64,000 nt of DNA. Origin: Semisulcospira habei. Its lineage: Eukaryota; Mollusca; Gastropoda; Semisulcospiridae. Every line of letters begins with the position of its first letter. The first letter of the stretch is position 1. The DNA is taken from NCBI GenBank assembly GCA_036245525.1, contig BTPG01000007.1, positions 121,620,172 to 121,684,171 on the forward strand, written 5' to 3'. The position numbers were made by a program, and so were the translations under genes. The notes below the pieces were generated by a model that was not told the origin of the DNA, ran no database searches, and saw only the letters and a program-made list of their open reading frames with translations. This document shows positions 10,452 through 21,373 of the stretch, in pieces.

Positions 10452-10456
10452 CAAAC

Positions 10457-11219
10457 CTACAGTTTGGGACCTTCAACCTGACACTAAAGATCTCCCGACG
10501 CTAGAACTTGCTTCCAGTGGCCGAAAAATCAAACAAAGGGGGCAGGGAGGGGGGGGGGGTAAAGGCGCATTCATCTAGACTCTCACCCTTCGCAACCAAC
10601 GGTTATCAAACAACGGGGGAGGAGTGGGAGGGGATCCGAGTCGAAATCCCCCCAAAAGGGACTTCGTTATAGCATTATAAATAATTTTGGGTTGCGGAGG
10701 TGGGGGGGGGGGGGGTAAACCCTGGACCCTCTCCCTCCTCCCGATCCGCCCTGGCACACACACACACCCTCTCAGAAAAGGGGTTCACTTTGACATAAAT
10801 AGCACACCCAGCACTATCGGCGGATACGATTACAGGTTATAACTGTGTTATTTATTGCGCATTTAACACCACCAGCGAGGCCAGCTTTGATAGATATTAG
10901 AATCGCGCGCTGCTTGACAAACATGCAAGCAAAAAGATATAGGTCCAAATTGCACGTGTTTGACGCAAACAGTGGATTAACAGATCGGGCAAACATGCGA
11001 TATCACATGTTTGTCCGGGCTGTTCAATCAAGTGTTTGCGTGGAAAAAGTGATCGGCAACAAACTTTATTCAAATACAATGTACTCTTACGTAAATTTTA
11101 TAAGCGTACACTGCATTTGAATGAATGCTTGATCTAAATCATCTACGTCTTATTCCCGTCACAGAACTTGTTTGAGTGGCCACCCTTATGAGAGATCATC
11201 TGTCATTCAAGAGCATTAG
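10457..11219. other. no recognised feature
   Basis: G-rich and C-rich runs (10540-10560, 10700-10716) and non-coding sequence. Short open frames here show no domain or splice context. Confidence 0.4.
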
Positions 11220-11433
11220 TTAACTCATTCTACCCCAGACACACCACAGCGAGATAAGGATCGACCATGATAGTTCAAGGGTGATGCCAGAATAGCTTGG
11301 CGCCTATGGGCGCCAAGCTATTCTGGCATCACCCTTGAACTATCATGGTCGATCTGTGTCCTGCACTGCACTGCAGTCTTCAGAGGACAACGGCAACATT
11401 TGGGGATTTCGGTGTTGGGGTAGGAAGAGTTAA
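11220..11433. mobile_element. palindromic MITE, family A (A1)
   Basis: A full copy: TTAACTCATTCTACCCCAG at the left, GGGTAGGAAGAGTTAA at the right, core GATGCCAGAATAGCTTGGCG with perfect complement. It splits an unrelated repeat (GGTCTTTAATGACAGG type). Confidence 0.9.
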
Positions 11434-11493
11434 GTATCAGTAGACACCTAAATGAGGGTCTTTAATGACTGGACACTTTTGCCCTTCAAGACT

Positions 11494-11702
11494 TGACTTA
11501 GCCCATACATGCCGTGACAGAACGTTGATCGATCATTATAGTTCAAGGGTAATGTCTCAATACCTTGGCACCAGTAGGGGCCAAGCTATTCCGACACCAT
11601 CCTTAAACTATCATTGTTTAATTGTCTCCAGAACTGCAAAGCAGATCTCAAAAGATACTTAAAAAAAAATGATAATGTCATACTCATGATCTAATGAGTT
11701 AA
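11494..11702. mobile_element. palindromic MITE, family A (A2, old)
   Basis: A degenerate copy with GATCGATCATTATAGTTCAA and AATACCTTGGCACC, ending ATGAGTTAA. The left end has decayed. Confidence 0.6.
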
Positions 11703-12651
11703 GATATTTTTAGAAACCTTTTTCCTTGGGAGGGGTGGGGGGGGGGGCACAAAAAACAAGAACAAAAAAGAAACAAACGATCATGGGGTTTGTTCTAAAC
11801 AGGTTTACGATATTAGGCAGCCCATGGGTGGAAAGAGTTGACGTCAGTCACCCCCAAGACAAGTTGTACATGTTGCACGGGGTCTACAGTAGGTCATATA
11901 TCACGTCGCCGGCCCGGGCCAGTCGGTCAATAGGGCAGTCGGTGCGAAGGGCTAAACCCAGTAAGTAATCGTCCTGGGGCTGTCATCGGCCGCAGTGGGC
12001 CCGCGCACGGCTGTGCGCGGGCGCGCTGCGGTCGACATCGGTCCGAGGGTGATTTGCTTACTGAGATTGTTTCTCCACGTCTGTGTGACTGTGGATGCTC
12101 CCTTCTCATCCCGCGGGGAAAAGTGAGGTGGTTGGAAGGGGGAGGGGGGAGGGGAGGCGGGGGAGTGGGAGGGGAGGCGGGTGGGGGGTGGGTGGGGGGG
12201 GGGGCAATTGTCCAATTGTCTCCCTTGATTCAATTCCGCGGTAGAGAATCCAGCGAGATAACCAGTGTGGATTTCACGATGGCGTCTCTCCTTCAGTGGC
12301 GAATAACTGTTGTTGGTTTTTTTTCTTTCTTAAACTTTATTTGATTCTTGTCCAACTCCCCCCACCCCTGCCCACGTCCAACCGTCCTCCTCCTCATGAG
12401 AATATGCGCTTCTTGCAGACAAAGAGGGCCAACTGACTGACAACATAATTCATTTGACACCGGCGATACAAGACAAGCTGTGTCATGTTTGCTTTGCACG
12501 CACAAATTCAAGCTTCATAACGGCGTTTCTAGGTGACATCAGGACATGTACTTTGCTTTTATCTGGCGGCGTCTCGGTGAAATGTAAGTACAGAGAGGGT
12601 ACTTGGGGGATCTCACGGTGGATACTGTCACAAAGTATATGAAGTATACAT
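11703..12651. other. no gene; G-rich tract and palindrome
   Basis: Apart from the palindrome at 11971-12054, a G-rich stretch (12135-12205) with several G-runs could form a quadruplex. No coding signal was supported. Confidence 0.4.
11971..12054. repeat. GC-rich palindrome, related to 61591-61674
   Basis: The centre GGGCCCGCGCACGG / CTGTGCGCGGGC and outer TGTCATCGGCC / GGTCGACATCGG form an imperfect hairpin. The same core appears at 61.6 kb. Confidence 0.7.
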
Positions 12652-12716
12652 GTATGCTCCGTCTTGTGGTGGGCTATCTTGCATTGCAAGATAGCCCACC
12701 ACAAGACGGAGCATAC
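12652..12716. repeat. perfect 65-bp palindrome
   Basis: Two 32-bp arms (GTATGCTCCGTCTTGTGG ... and its exact complement) surround a single T. No TTAA flanks it and no second copy was seen. Confidence 0.92.
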
Positions 12717-12966
12717 TGTACAAGTTGTGAGCTTATTCTGAAGCTTATTCTGTCACGGTATAACACAAACACATGTTTGTCTGTCACAAAGCACGTAACT
12801 AAAGATTTGAGCCCTAAAGAATGTTTCAGAATTTTTATGTCACGAGTCACGACAATAAAAATACGGTAATTTATGTGCCACGATTTTAACCCATATCCCA
12901 CCGCTTCAGTGATGACATCCTTTTTTAACCTTCTTCGTACGATGCTAAGAACTTCACGATCCTTTG

Positions 12967-13235
12967 AATGTGGGTGATTTAGTCGCCCATGGTTTTCATA
13001 TAGGTAATCTGCTGTTTATCCTTATCTGTTGGATGTAGGCGCATTAGGCTCTCATGGTTTTCACATAGGCAGTTTGCTGTTTATTCTGATCTTTTGGATG
13101 TCGGCGACGTAGGCGCCCATGTTTGCTACATAGGAAAACCGGCGTTTATCCTGATCTATTTCAGTGAAGTGGGCGAGTTAGGCGCCCATACTTTTCATAT
13201 AAGCAAAGAGCCATTTATCATGATCTATAAGGTTT
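12967..13235 (+). repeat. ~65-bp minisatellite, four units
   Basis: Units share TAGGCGCCCATG, TTTTCATATAGG and GTTTATCCTGATCT, with growing divergence to the right. No coding pattern is seen. Confidence 0.75.
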
Positions 13236-14004
13236 GGGCACCAACGCACCGGTGTGTTGCTTTGTTTCTATGCCTCAGCACTTTTGCTGGTCAGTTTGGT
13301 TTTCCTGTGGTTGACGTGTACACCCTTTGCAAAACTAACCCTAACCGTGGCCGGCAATTATCAGGGAAATTGAATGTAGTGATCGCAACCCAATGATCGC
13401 ATACAAAATACAAAACTTGAACCTGAGACATGCTGATCTCCTAAAAAATAAGTCGAAACACAACGCAGCCCACTGAAGAAAAAAAAAGCAACCGCAGTTA
13501 AAAATGCCTTGAAGAAAAAATGTAACTCAATGGAATAAACGCAAGCGCAAAACACGAAAGTTAAACCTCACAAACTCCAGCTTTTAATAACATTAATATG
13601 AAAGTACCCGCGCGTAAGTCAGACAACATCCTGAACTAGAACTATCAGTCATAATCACTGTCATATATGGGCATAGGTTATGCACGCAGATCGAGATACG
13701 AACAGCATAACGCATCTTTAAAACACGGTTTGGTGCGGTGATGATAAGGAGAATCGGCATTTCAAAGCAAAACTCATCTACACACGTCTGAACTAGACAT
13801 AACAATTCAGGCTGACTGTCAGGGTCCGCACTCACTTTCTGAAGCTGCGTATGCCAAACAAAATGCTATCAAAACATTGCGTATGTTGCAGCCTCACAAA
13901 AACATCACAGGTAATCAGAATAATTTTGCAAGATAATGCCGGGCCAATTACCGTCTGAGACGGCATCGTCACCGAGTGCTTCCTTTGTAAGGATACCATG
14001 TCTG
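13236..14004. other. no recognised feature
   Basis: Nothing beyond short unrelated open frames was seen between the minisatellite and the rearranged block. Confidence 0.4.
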
Positions 14005-14020
14005 CGGCGTCTGGAAGTAT

Positions 14021-14023
<3 letters not shown>

Positions 14024-14105
<82 letters not shown>
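14024..14105 (+). repeat. (CA)n microsatellite at a rearrangement edge
   Basis: It corresponds to the (GT)n of unit 1 at 36695; homology to unit 1 stops inside it. Confidence 0.9.
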
Positions 14106-14109
<4 letters not shown>

Positions 14110-14677
14110 GACAAAAGCCTCAGAGTGGGTTACCTACCATTTTATGTGAAAATGGGTTCCCATATTTCTATTTATTCTAGGGCTCTGGAATTGATGCGAA
14201 TGTTTAGAACTCACCTTATAACTAAGCTCTATAACTTAAAATAAAGATTTTCTAGAAACAGAGCCACTAGATGGAAAAAGAAAATGGGTTTCTACCAATA
14301 AAGTGGGTGCCTCTCACACAAAAACTCGCTTTACAGTCAAAATGGGTATCGTCACAACATTAGGCGTCTGTAATAAGGTCAAGTTCATGGAATACTTCTT
14401 TTTCACATTCATTTTTTTCCCCCCAACTTAATGTGTATGTATGCTTTAACATTTTTAACATTGTATGGTGCAAAATTCAATAAACACTGGCCCGTAACCT
14501 TTCGATTATGATTTTTACAGAGGAAATCTTTTAAACATTGCTGTTTTGTCCTTCTGAAGCAAAACAGTTTATCATGGCATTTATGTGAGAATCAACATAA
14601 TGTATTCTGGAAATTAAAGGATTTTTTTAAAATGTACTCTGGAGTTTCAGACAAACAGCAACAGAGCATTTTGAATA

Positions 14678-14907
14678 TTAACCCTTATCATTAGGAATAC
14701 ACCAGTGTGTGCAACAAGTGTGACTGACATAGTCCAAGTGTAGTGCCAGAATAGCTTGGTGCCTCTAGGCGCCAAGCTATTGTGGCACCCCCCTTGAACT
14801 AAAGCCATTGGTCTATGTCCTCATCTGTAAGTACTGTAATGTAGCTTGCATATAATTATGGCAGTGAACAAATTTGAAGCTTTTAGCCTCAGTATGATGC
14901 GGGTCAA
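14678..14907. mobile_element. palindromic MITE, family C (C1)
   Basis: TTAACCCTTATCATTAGGAA at the left. The core GTGCCAGAATAGCTTGGTGC has a complementary arm. The right end GGGTCAA is a decayed TTAA. It is the inverted counterpart of C5. Confidence 0.8.
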
Positions 14908-14961
14908 AAAGTGTGGAAATATATGAAAGATAGAAAAAGACCCAGACGAAGAAACTAACAC

Positions 14962-15046
14962 TTAACTTATTCTACCCCAGACACACCACAGCAAAATAAA
15001 GATCCACCATGATAGTTCAAGGGTGATGCCAGAATAGCTTGGCGCC
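14962..15046. mobile_element. palindromic MITE, family A (A3, one arm only)
   Basis: The left arm from TTAACTTATTCTACCCCAGA to AGCTTGGCGCC is present and then stops exactly at the hairpin tip, where Crypton-like coding sequence begins. Confidence 0.85.
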
Positions 15047-16440
15047 TTCAGAACATCATGGCCTCTGTAAGGCCTCTGACCAGAAGGTGTGGCAAAGATG
15101 TACTGGGAACCAGCGAGAGCTGGCACTGATTGCGTCATTTGAAGGATTCTGTCGATAGTTGTCATCATCTTCTTCGTCAGCAAAACGGGAACACTCCTAT
15201 TAAAATTGCCTCTGATTTCCACTCGCTGAAACTGATTCACCATTTTCTTCTCAACCTCTGTGAGACCTTTCAAGATATCTTGATTGGTGATCGATCCAAT
15301 CTTAGCATTCTGGAAGTCTGACACCTTCATTCTCTGAACTTCTCCCCCTCGTTTTCGGTTGAAAAGTGAGACAGCGCAAAGAGTTGCTTTAACCACTGTC
15401 GGATAATCTTCCGAAACCATCCTTGTCTCAAGAAGCTGTTGGACCTTCCTCACATCTTCACATGATGGGATCAGCTTGGGTTTGTTCATGGTCATTTTCC
15501 CGACCGACTGGGCTGCTGTAGCGGACACACAATCATACCAGTCCCCGTTGAAGACAGAGTCAAACCGCTGCGCCTCAGAGAGCTCCTGTCGCCACCTGTC
15601 ATCTGAACCCTGCCCAAGCTGTGACTGTTTGATCTGTGAACATTCTTTCAAAATATGGCCTATACGCATTGCGAGATTGCCTTTTTTGAACTGATGTGTG
15701 TCCTCATCAAAATCTGCTAGCTCTTTTACAGCCAGTACAACATGATCAAAGCTAGCTGAATTGATCACAGCATTTAAACTTGCGATTTTCATTTCTGACC
15801 TCACTCTGATAATCTTTAATAGTCTCCCTAACTCCCGCATCCTGGAGGTGATTTGTCCAGCCGTGTGTTCTTCAATGTCCCTGCGGTCAAATAAAGGGGT
15901 CAGTTTTGATGAGACGGCTTATCTCATAATTTCTCTGCCTGGCTGAGAAATTATGAGATAAGCCTTATGATAGAAGGAAAATTCAATGTCTAAGGGTATT
16001 GGAAGCATTAGCCGACCACGGCGTGCCGCCTCACCTCTCTTAGCGATCTGAAACCCTCCTGGTTTCTGACAGCAACGTTTTGAGTGTACAGAGATCAGCT
16101 CTTTTTGATAGAGCCCTTTGCAATGGCTACAGGCGAGAAGGTCGTCTACCTTACTAGTTTTGTTGCGATACTTAGGAATCAAACATCCTGATTTGTTTTC
16201 AAGAACAGCAACGTTATGCATGTAATCACCCTCATCTTGTAGTCTGATCCATGCTTCACGTCTCTGCTTTGTCCCTTTTTTCATCAATAAAATTTTATCA
16301 ACGTCTGCCTCATCTGCATGGACATCTTGTAAGTGCGTGCTCATTTTCAAAACAAGCTTGCTACACAATTTGCATGCATGTTTCTTGTCCCATTTGTACT
16401 TTCCTTTCCCTCTCTGCGACACGTGCACACCTGTTTCTTC
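15047..16440 (-). pseudogene. Crypton-like gene, zinc-finger and recombinase part, copy 1
   Basis: Beyond the LINE the frame resumes with ETGVHVSQRGKGKYKWDKK, both Cys/His fingers and the basic region, then breaks at 15917-15965. There a perfect inverted repeat replaces the sequence seen in copy 2. It resumes at 15840 with MRELGRLLKIIRVRSEMK and runs through the box I motif NRKRGGEVQRMKVSDF to PSGQRPYRGHDVLK. It then fuses at 15046 to a MITE arm. The His/Tyr part is missing. Confidence 0.7.
15917..15965. repeat. palindrome created inside Crypton copy 1
   Basis: GGCTTATCTCATAATTTCTC and its exact complement surround 9 bases. Crypton copy 2 has only one of the two arms here, so the other arm is a local inverted duplication. 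Confidence 0.85.
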
Positions 16441-18142
16441 TCCAAGCTCCAAGCAACAAGCTCCATGACCTCTTTCTCTGCTGCTGGGAGGAAGGAACAC
16501 TACCAAAAGATCTCCGTGATGCAGTCGTTATCACCCTGTACAAGAACAAAGGCGAGAAGTCTGACTGTTCCAACTCTCGGGGAATTACCCTGCTGTCCAT
16601 TGCTAGGAAAATCCTTGCAAGGCTGCTCCTGAATCGGCTGGTACCTGCCATCGCTGAAGACCAACTCCCAGAGGGCCAGTGTGGCTTCAGAGCAAACAGG
16701 AGCACCACCGATATGGTCTTTGTGCTGAGACAGCTACAGGAGAAGTGCCGCGAGCAGAACAAAGGGCTGTATGTAACATTTGTCGACCTAACAAAAGCGT
16801 TCGACACTGTAAGCAGGCAAGGCATGTGGCAGATCCTGGAGCGACTTGGCTGTCCCCCAAAGTTCCTCAACATGATTGTCCAGCTACACGAGGACCAGCA
16901 AGGCCAGGTCAGACTCAACAATGACCTCTCAGAACCATTCCCTATTCTCAACGGCGTAAAGCAGGGCTGCGTGCTGGCACCGACCCTCTTCACCATCTTT
17001 TTTAGTATGATGTTGAAGCAGGCCACAGTGGACCTCGATGATGACGATGCAGTGTACATCAGGTATCGTGTCGATGGCAGCCTGTTCAACCTCAGACGAC
17101 TGCAGGCCCACACGAAAACCCTAGACCAACTGATTCGTGAGCTGCTTTTTGCTGATGATGCTGCCCTCGTTGCACACACAGAGAGAGCCCTGCAGCGCAT
17201 CACGTCTTGCTTCGCAGATGCTGCCCAGCTCTTTGGACTCGAGGTCAGTCTGAAAAAGACAGAGGTCCTCCATCAGCCGGCACCCAAGACAGTGTATCGC
17301 CCTCCTCACATCACCATTGGCGAGTCTGAACTAAAGTCAGTGCACCAGTTTACTTACCTTGGCTGCATTATCACGTCGGACGCCAAGCTGGACAAGGAGC
17401 TTGACAGCAGGCTGGCAAAAGCGAACAGCGCTTTCGGGCGACTTTTCAAGCGGGTGTGGCACAATCAACAGCTGAAAACAGGCACCAAGATCACCGTGTA
17501 CAGAGCTGTGGTCCTCACCACCCTGCTGTATGGTTCCGAGTCCTGGGCCCTCTACCGCAGCCAACTACGACTCCTCGAACGCTTCCACCAGCGCTGCCTG
17601 CGTACCATCCTGGGCATTCACTGGAGTGACTATGTCACCAACGTCGAGGTCCTTGAACAGACTGAAACTGTGAGCATCGAGGCTTTGCTGCTGCGGACAC
17701 AGCTCCGCTGGGCGGGGCATGTCTCCAGGATGGAGGATCATCGCCTACCAAAGATCACCCTGTTCGGCGAGCTTGCTACTGGACACCGTGACAGAGGGGC
17801 ACCAAAGAAGAGATACAAAGACTGTCTCAAGAAGTCACTTAGTGCCTGCCAAATCGACCACCACCAGTGGTCTTCGCTTGCTGCGGACCGTGACACCTGG
17901 CGCTCCACCATTTACAAGGCAGCTGTCTCCTTTGAGGACTCTCACAGAGCTAGCCTTAAGGACAAGCGGCTCAGGAGAAAAAACAGAGATGCCGCAGCTC
18001 AGAACCCTGGCCATACCTTCCCCTGCAGCCACTGCGGTCGAACCTGCCTGTCTCGGATTGGCCTCCGCAGCCACGAACAAGCCTGCAGACGTCGTGGGCA
18101 ACTCCTATAAAATCTTCGTTCGCGAAGTCAAGCCAAGAGAGA
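16441..18142 (+). mobile_element. LINE, 5'-truncated, inserted in Crypton copy 1
   Basis: An open frame to a stop at 18108-18110 encodes a reverse transcriptase. Motifs are RGITLLSIARKILARLLLNR, FRANRSTTDMVF, FVDLTKAFDTVSR, NGVKQGCVLAPTLF and the catalytic LLFADDAALV. A C-terminal region with GAPKKRYKDCLKKSL and a C-x2-C-x12-H-x4-C-type finger follows. The apurinic endonuclease half is missing through 5' truncation. The 3' untranslated part is only about 30 bp, with no poly-A, and contains a small hairpin. The clade is not certain; it is not of the CR1/L2 type seen next door. The frame is intact, so insertion is fairly recent. Confidence 0.8.
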
Positions 18143-18143
18143 G

Positions 18144-18462
18144 CTCTTTCCCCACCCCCAACATCATGTTCCTTCTGCCTATTTACATTCTCATTGCCAT
18201 CCCCTAATTCACCCCCTAACGCACACTGCACCTTGCTGGTACTAGCTTCACTGACACCTGCCCACCCTGAACCTGCCACTTTAATGAAATCTAACATAGT
18301 CAATACAATACTGTCTGTGTCAGAGATCCCAGCGATTGATGGCGACACACCGTCTGAATCCGGTGAGCTCGAGCCATGAACAAACTCCTTGTCATCACTG
18401 TCCTTGTATTGCGATGCGCTTGCACTCTCAGTCTCAGGTCCATTCCAGGCTCCATTTGCCAA
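18144..18462 (-). pseudogene. Crypton-like gene, start of long exon, copy 1
   Basis: The frame reads LANGAWNGPETESASASQY and continues with the acidic Ser-rich region seen in copy 2, until a LINE interrupts it at about 18143. The preceding dinucleotide (18464-18463) is GG where an AG acceptor is needed. Confidence 0.65.
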
Positions 18463-18791
18463 CCGGAGAAAGAAAGAAAGAAAGAAAAAGAAGCTGCATT
18501 ATGACAGAAACAGCCCAATTTTGGTTTAAGGGGCCTTGCACAAGAATAAAAAGAGTAATCCCGTGTATGACCGATTTACATATGTGTGACCTCGGTGACG
18601 AGGGCTGGCTTCTGCAGCAGCAAAATCCACGTTTTCTGAAAATGTAAGCAGTTTTCACACATCTGTCAACCCCGCATGACCCTTTGAGAGAGGTCACTCA
18701 AATTGGTATGTTTAAAAAGGTCTTGCCTCAAAGTATCCTTGGGCCAAGCTTGAAGAATGTGGCTTGAATAGTCTCCGAGAAAATGCCTCCC

Positions 18792-18803
18792 TTAACTCAT
18801 TCT
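18792..18803. mobile_element. left tip of MITE A4, split by a LINE
   Basis: TTAACTCATTCT is the end of a family A element. The remainder continues at 21227. In Crypton copy 2 the matching site (about 28643) is an empty GTTAAC. Confidence 0.75.
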
Positions 18804-21226
18804 GGATCGTCACCCGCACCTCCGATCAACTCTTCCTCGACTCTGACACCTCTTCTGTGCTTCCCTCCGACCACCTCGCTATTCTCGTCGCCCTCAACAT
18901 ACCTCCCCCGAAAAAACCCAAGCTCTTTGTCTCTCGTCGCAAACTAAAATCTGTCAACCGAGAGAACTTCTTCGACGAAGCTGTCGACCTTCTCTTGGAC
19001 CCCACCTCCTCTCCCGATCTTGCATCCCATTTCGATTCCTCCCTTCGAAAACTTCTAGACACCCATGCCCCTGTCACCACCTGTTCCATACCCAACCGAC
19101 TCCCCTATCCCTGGCTCACTGACGACATAGCTGAGGCCAAGCGCGAGCGTCGACAAGCGGAACGCCGCTGGCGCTCATCTGACCTCACCGTTCACAGAGA
19201 GATCTTCCAAACCACCAGATCCAAAGTCTGCAGAATGATCTCCGACTCCAAACGCAAACACCTTCAAAACAAAATCCTGGAATCCACTTCTTCCAAAACC
19301 CTCTACGCTACCATAAACACACTCCTAGGCACTTCTAAAGACTCTCCTCTTCCCAACACACACAGCAAAGAAGAACTTCCGTCCGCTTTTTCCTCCTATT
19401 TCTCCGACAAAATCCAAACTCTGCGCAACACACTCGACACTCTGCCTTCTCCGCCTTGCCTTCCTGACCCCCCCCCCCCCTTTTTCCGGCACTCCCCTCT
19501 CGTCCTTCCGCCCCGTCTCTCAGGATGAAGTCCTCAAGACCATAGTCCATGCCTTTCAAAACCTGCGAACTAGACCCCCTCCCAGCTTCCCTCTACCGGG
19601 ACGGCCTCCCAAAACTTTTGCCCTTCATTACCGACATCATCAACACATCTCTAGAGAATGGCTCCGTCCCCGATATCTTCAAGTCCGCCATCGTCCGTCC
19701 TCTCCTCAAAAAACACAACCTCGACCCAAACGAACTCAAGAACTACCGCCCAGTCTCCAATCTCTCTTTCCTGTCCAAGCTTCTTGAGAAGGTTGTCCTC
19801 AACCAACTAACCTCCACCTCGCCGACAACAACCTCCTCAGTCTCTTCCAGTCTGCCTATCGCAGACATCACAGCACTGAAACAGCCCTTCTACATATCCT
19901 TAACGACCTGCTTCTCTCCACTGACTCGGGCAACATCTCCCTTCTTACGCTACTCGATCTCTCTGCCGCCTTCGACACCATAGACCACTCTATCCTGGCA
20001 TCACTGACTCTGCTCACTCCTGGTTTCTCGCCTGCCTCTCCGACAGACAGCAGTCCGTCACCATCGACGGCGTCTCCTCCAACCCAGTCAGGCTCTCCTG
20101 CGGCGTTCCACAGGGGTCCGTCCTGGGCCCGGTCCTTTTCACACTCTACACCTCCCCCCTGTCCAACATCATCCAATCTCACTACATACACCACCACCTC
20201 TACGCTGACGACTCACAACTACTAGACAAAGACAAACTCGACAACACTCAGACACTACTGACTCGCACGGGTGACTGCTATGAAGACGTGAAAAACTGGA
20301 TGACAGCAAACAAGCTCAAACTGAACGACGACAAAACGGAAGCCATGCTGGTAGGCACTCGCCAGAAACTTTCCCAGCTCCCTCCCTCTCTCCACCTTCA
20401 ACTCGACAGCACCCCCATCTCCCTCTCTGACTCGGTCAAGAACCTTGGCGTTATCCTCGATTCCTCTCTTTCCATGACCAGCTTCGTCTCCGCCACGGCC
20501 CAGGCATGTTATTTCCACCTCCGCCGCATCAGTCTGATCAGAAAATACCTCACTACCGAAGCTGCCACCAAACTCGCTGTCTCTCTCATCTTATCTCGCA
20601 TCGACTACTGCAATTCTCTCCTTTCCGGCCTTCCTCACTCCACCACTCTCACTCTCCAGCGCGTCCAGAACAATGCTGCCCGCCTCGTCCTCAGAAAGAA
20701 AAAATCCGACCACATCACTCCCCTGCTCAAGCTCCTTCACTGGCTCCCCATCCCCCAACGCATCCAATACAAGATTCTGTCTCTCTGCTACAAATCCATG
20801 AACAACTGCGCTCCTGCCTATCTCTCCAACTTACTTCACGCCTACACTCCTCCCCGCTCCCTCCGCTCCGCCTCCGACCCTCTCCGCCTCCTCATCCCCC
20901 GCACCAAACTCAGCACTTTCGGCCCCCGCTCCTTCTCAGTATACGGTCCATCTACCTGGAACACTCTCCCACTCTCTCTCCGTCAGAAACACTCGCTCTC
21001 CTCCTTCCAGTCCGCCCTCAAAACTCACCTCTTTCAACAGTTCTAGCACTATATCACCACACTCCCCACCCCTAGCTGACCGTCGTAATGTATTTTCACT
21101 GTTTGTGTTACGTGAGTCATTGTCTAGAGCGTGTGCATGCGTGTGCGAGTTGTGAGTGCGCGCTTAGAGTTATAATTATTATAAGATAAGCGCATTATAA
21201 ATACCGTAATTATTATTATTATTGTT
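18804..21226 (+). mobile_element. CR1/L2-like LINE, 5'-truncated and frameshifted
   Basis: The sequence encodes the end of an endonuclease domain (VLPSDHLAILVAL), a linker, then RT blocks in changing frames: NYRPVSNLSFLSKLLEK, LDLSAAFDTIDHSIL, CGVPQGSVLGPVLF, HHLYADDSQL. The C-terminus has LHWLPIPQRIQYKILSLCYK, to a stop near 21044. The 3' end has GCGCATTATAAATACCG and an ATT repeat, typical of CR1/L2 elements. A 5-bp ATTCT (18799-18803 and 21227-21231) flanks it, both belonging to a family A MITE. At least two frameshifts make it inactive. Confidence 0.85.
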
Positions 21227-21373
21227 ATTCTACCCCAGACACACCTACGGGCGCCAAGCTATTCTGGCATCACCCTTGAACTATCATGGTCGATCTGTGT
21301 CCTGCACTGCAATGCAGTCTTGAGAGGACAGAGGCAAAATTTAAGGATTTAATGTTGGGGTAGAATGAGTTAA
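21227..21373. mobile_element. rest of MITE A4
   Basis: ATTCTACCCCAGACACACC, then (left arm deleted) GGCGCCAAGCTATTCTGGCA to GGGTAGAATGAGTTAA. It lies between the LINE tail and Crypton copy 1. Confidence 0.75.

Larger units (their letters stand above)
14005..15046 (-). repeat. inverted third copy of part of the duplicated unit
   Basis: Read on the minus strand this segment follows 35460-36770: part of MITE A, MITE C, a spacer with an A-rich run, then the (GT)n tract. One edge is inside the (CA)n microsatellite at 14024. The other is at the apex of the MITE hairpin at 15046, where it joins the truncated Crypton-like gene. Confidence 0.8.

Noticed and set aside
16361..17203. 280-codon open frame on the minus strand
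   Set aside because: It overlaps the reverse transcriptase frame on the plus strand and shows no domain; it is a shadow.
20506..21075. 189-codon Pro/His/Ser-rich frame
   Set aside because: It is the +1 shadow of the LINE C-terminal frame at 20288-21046.
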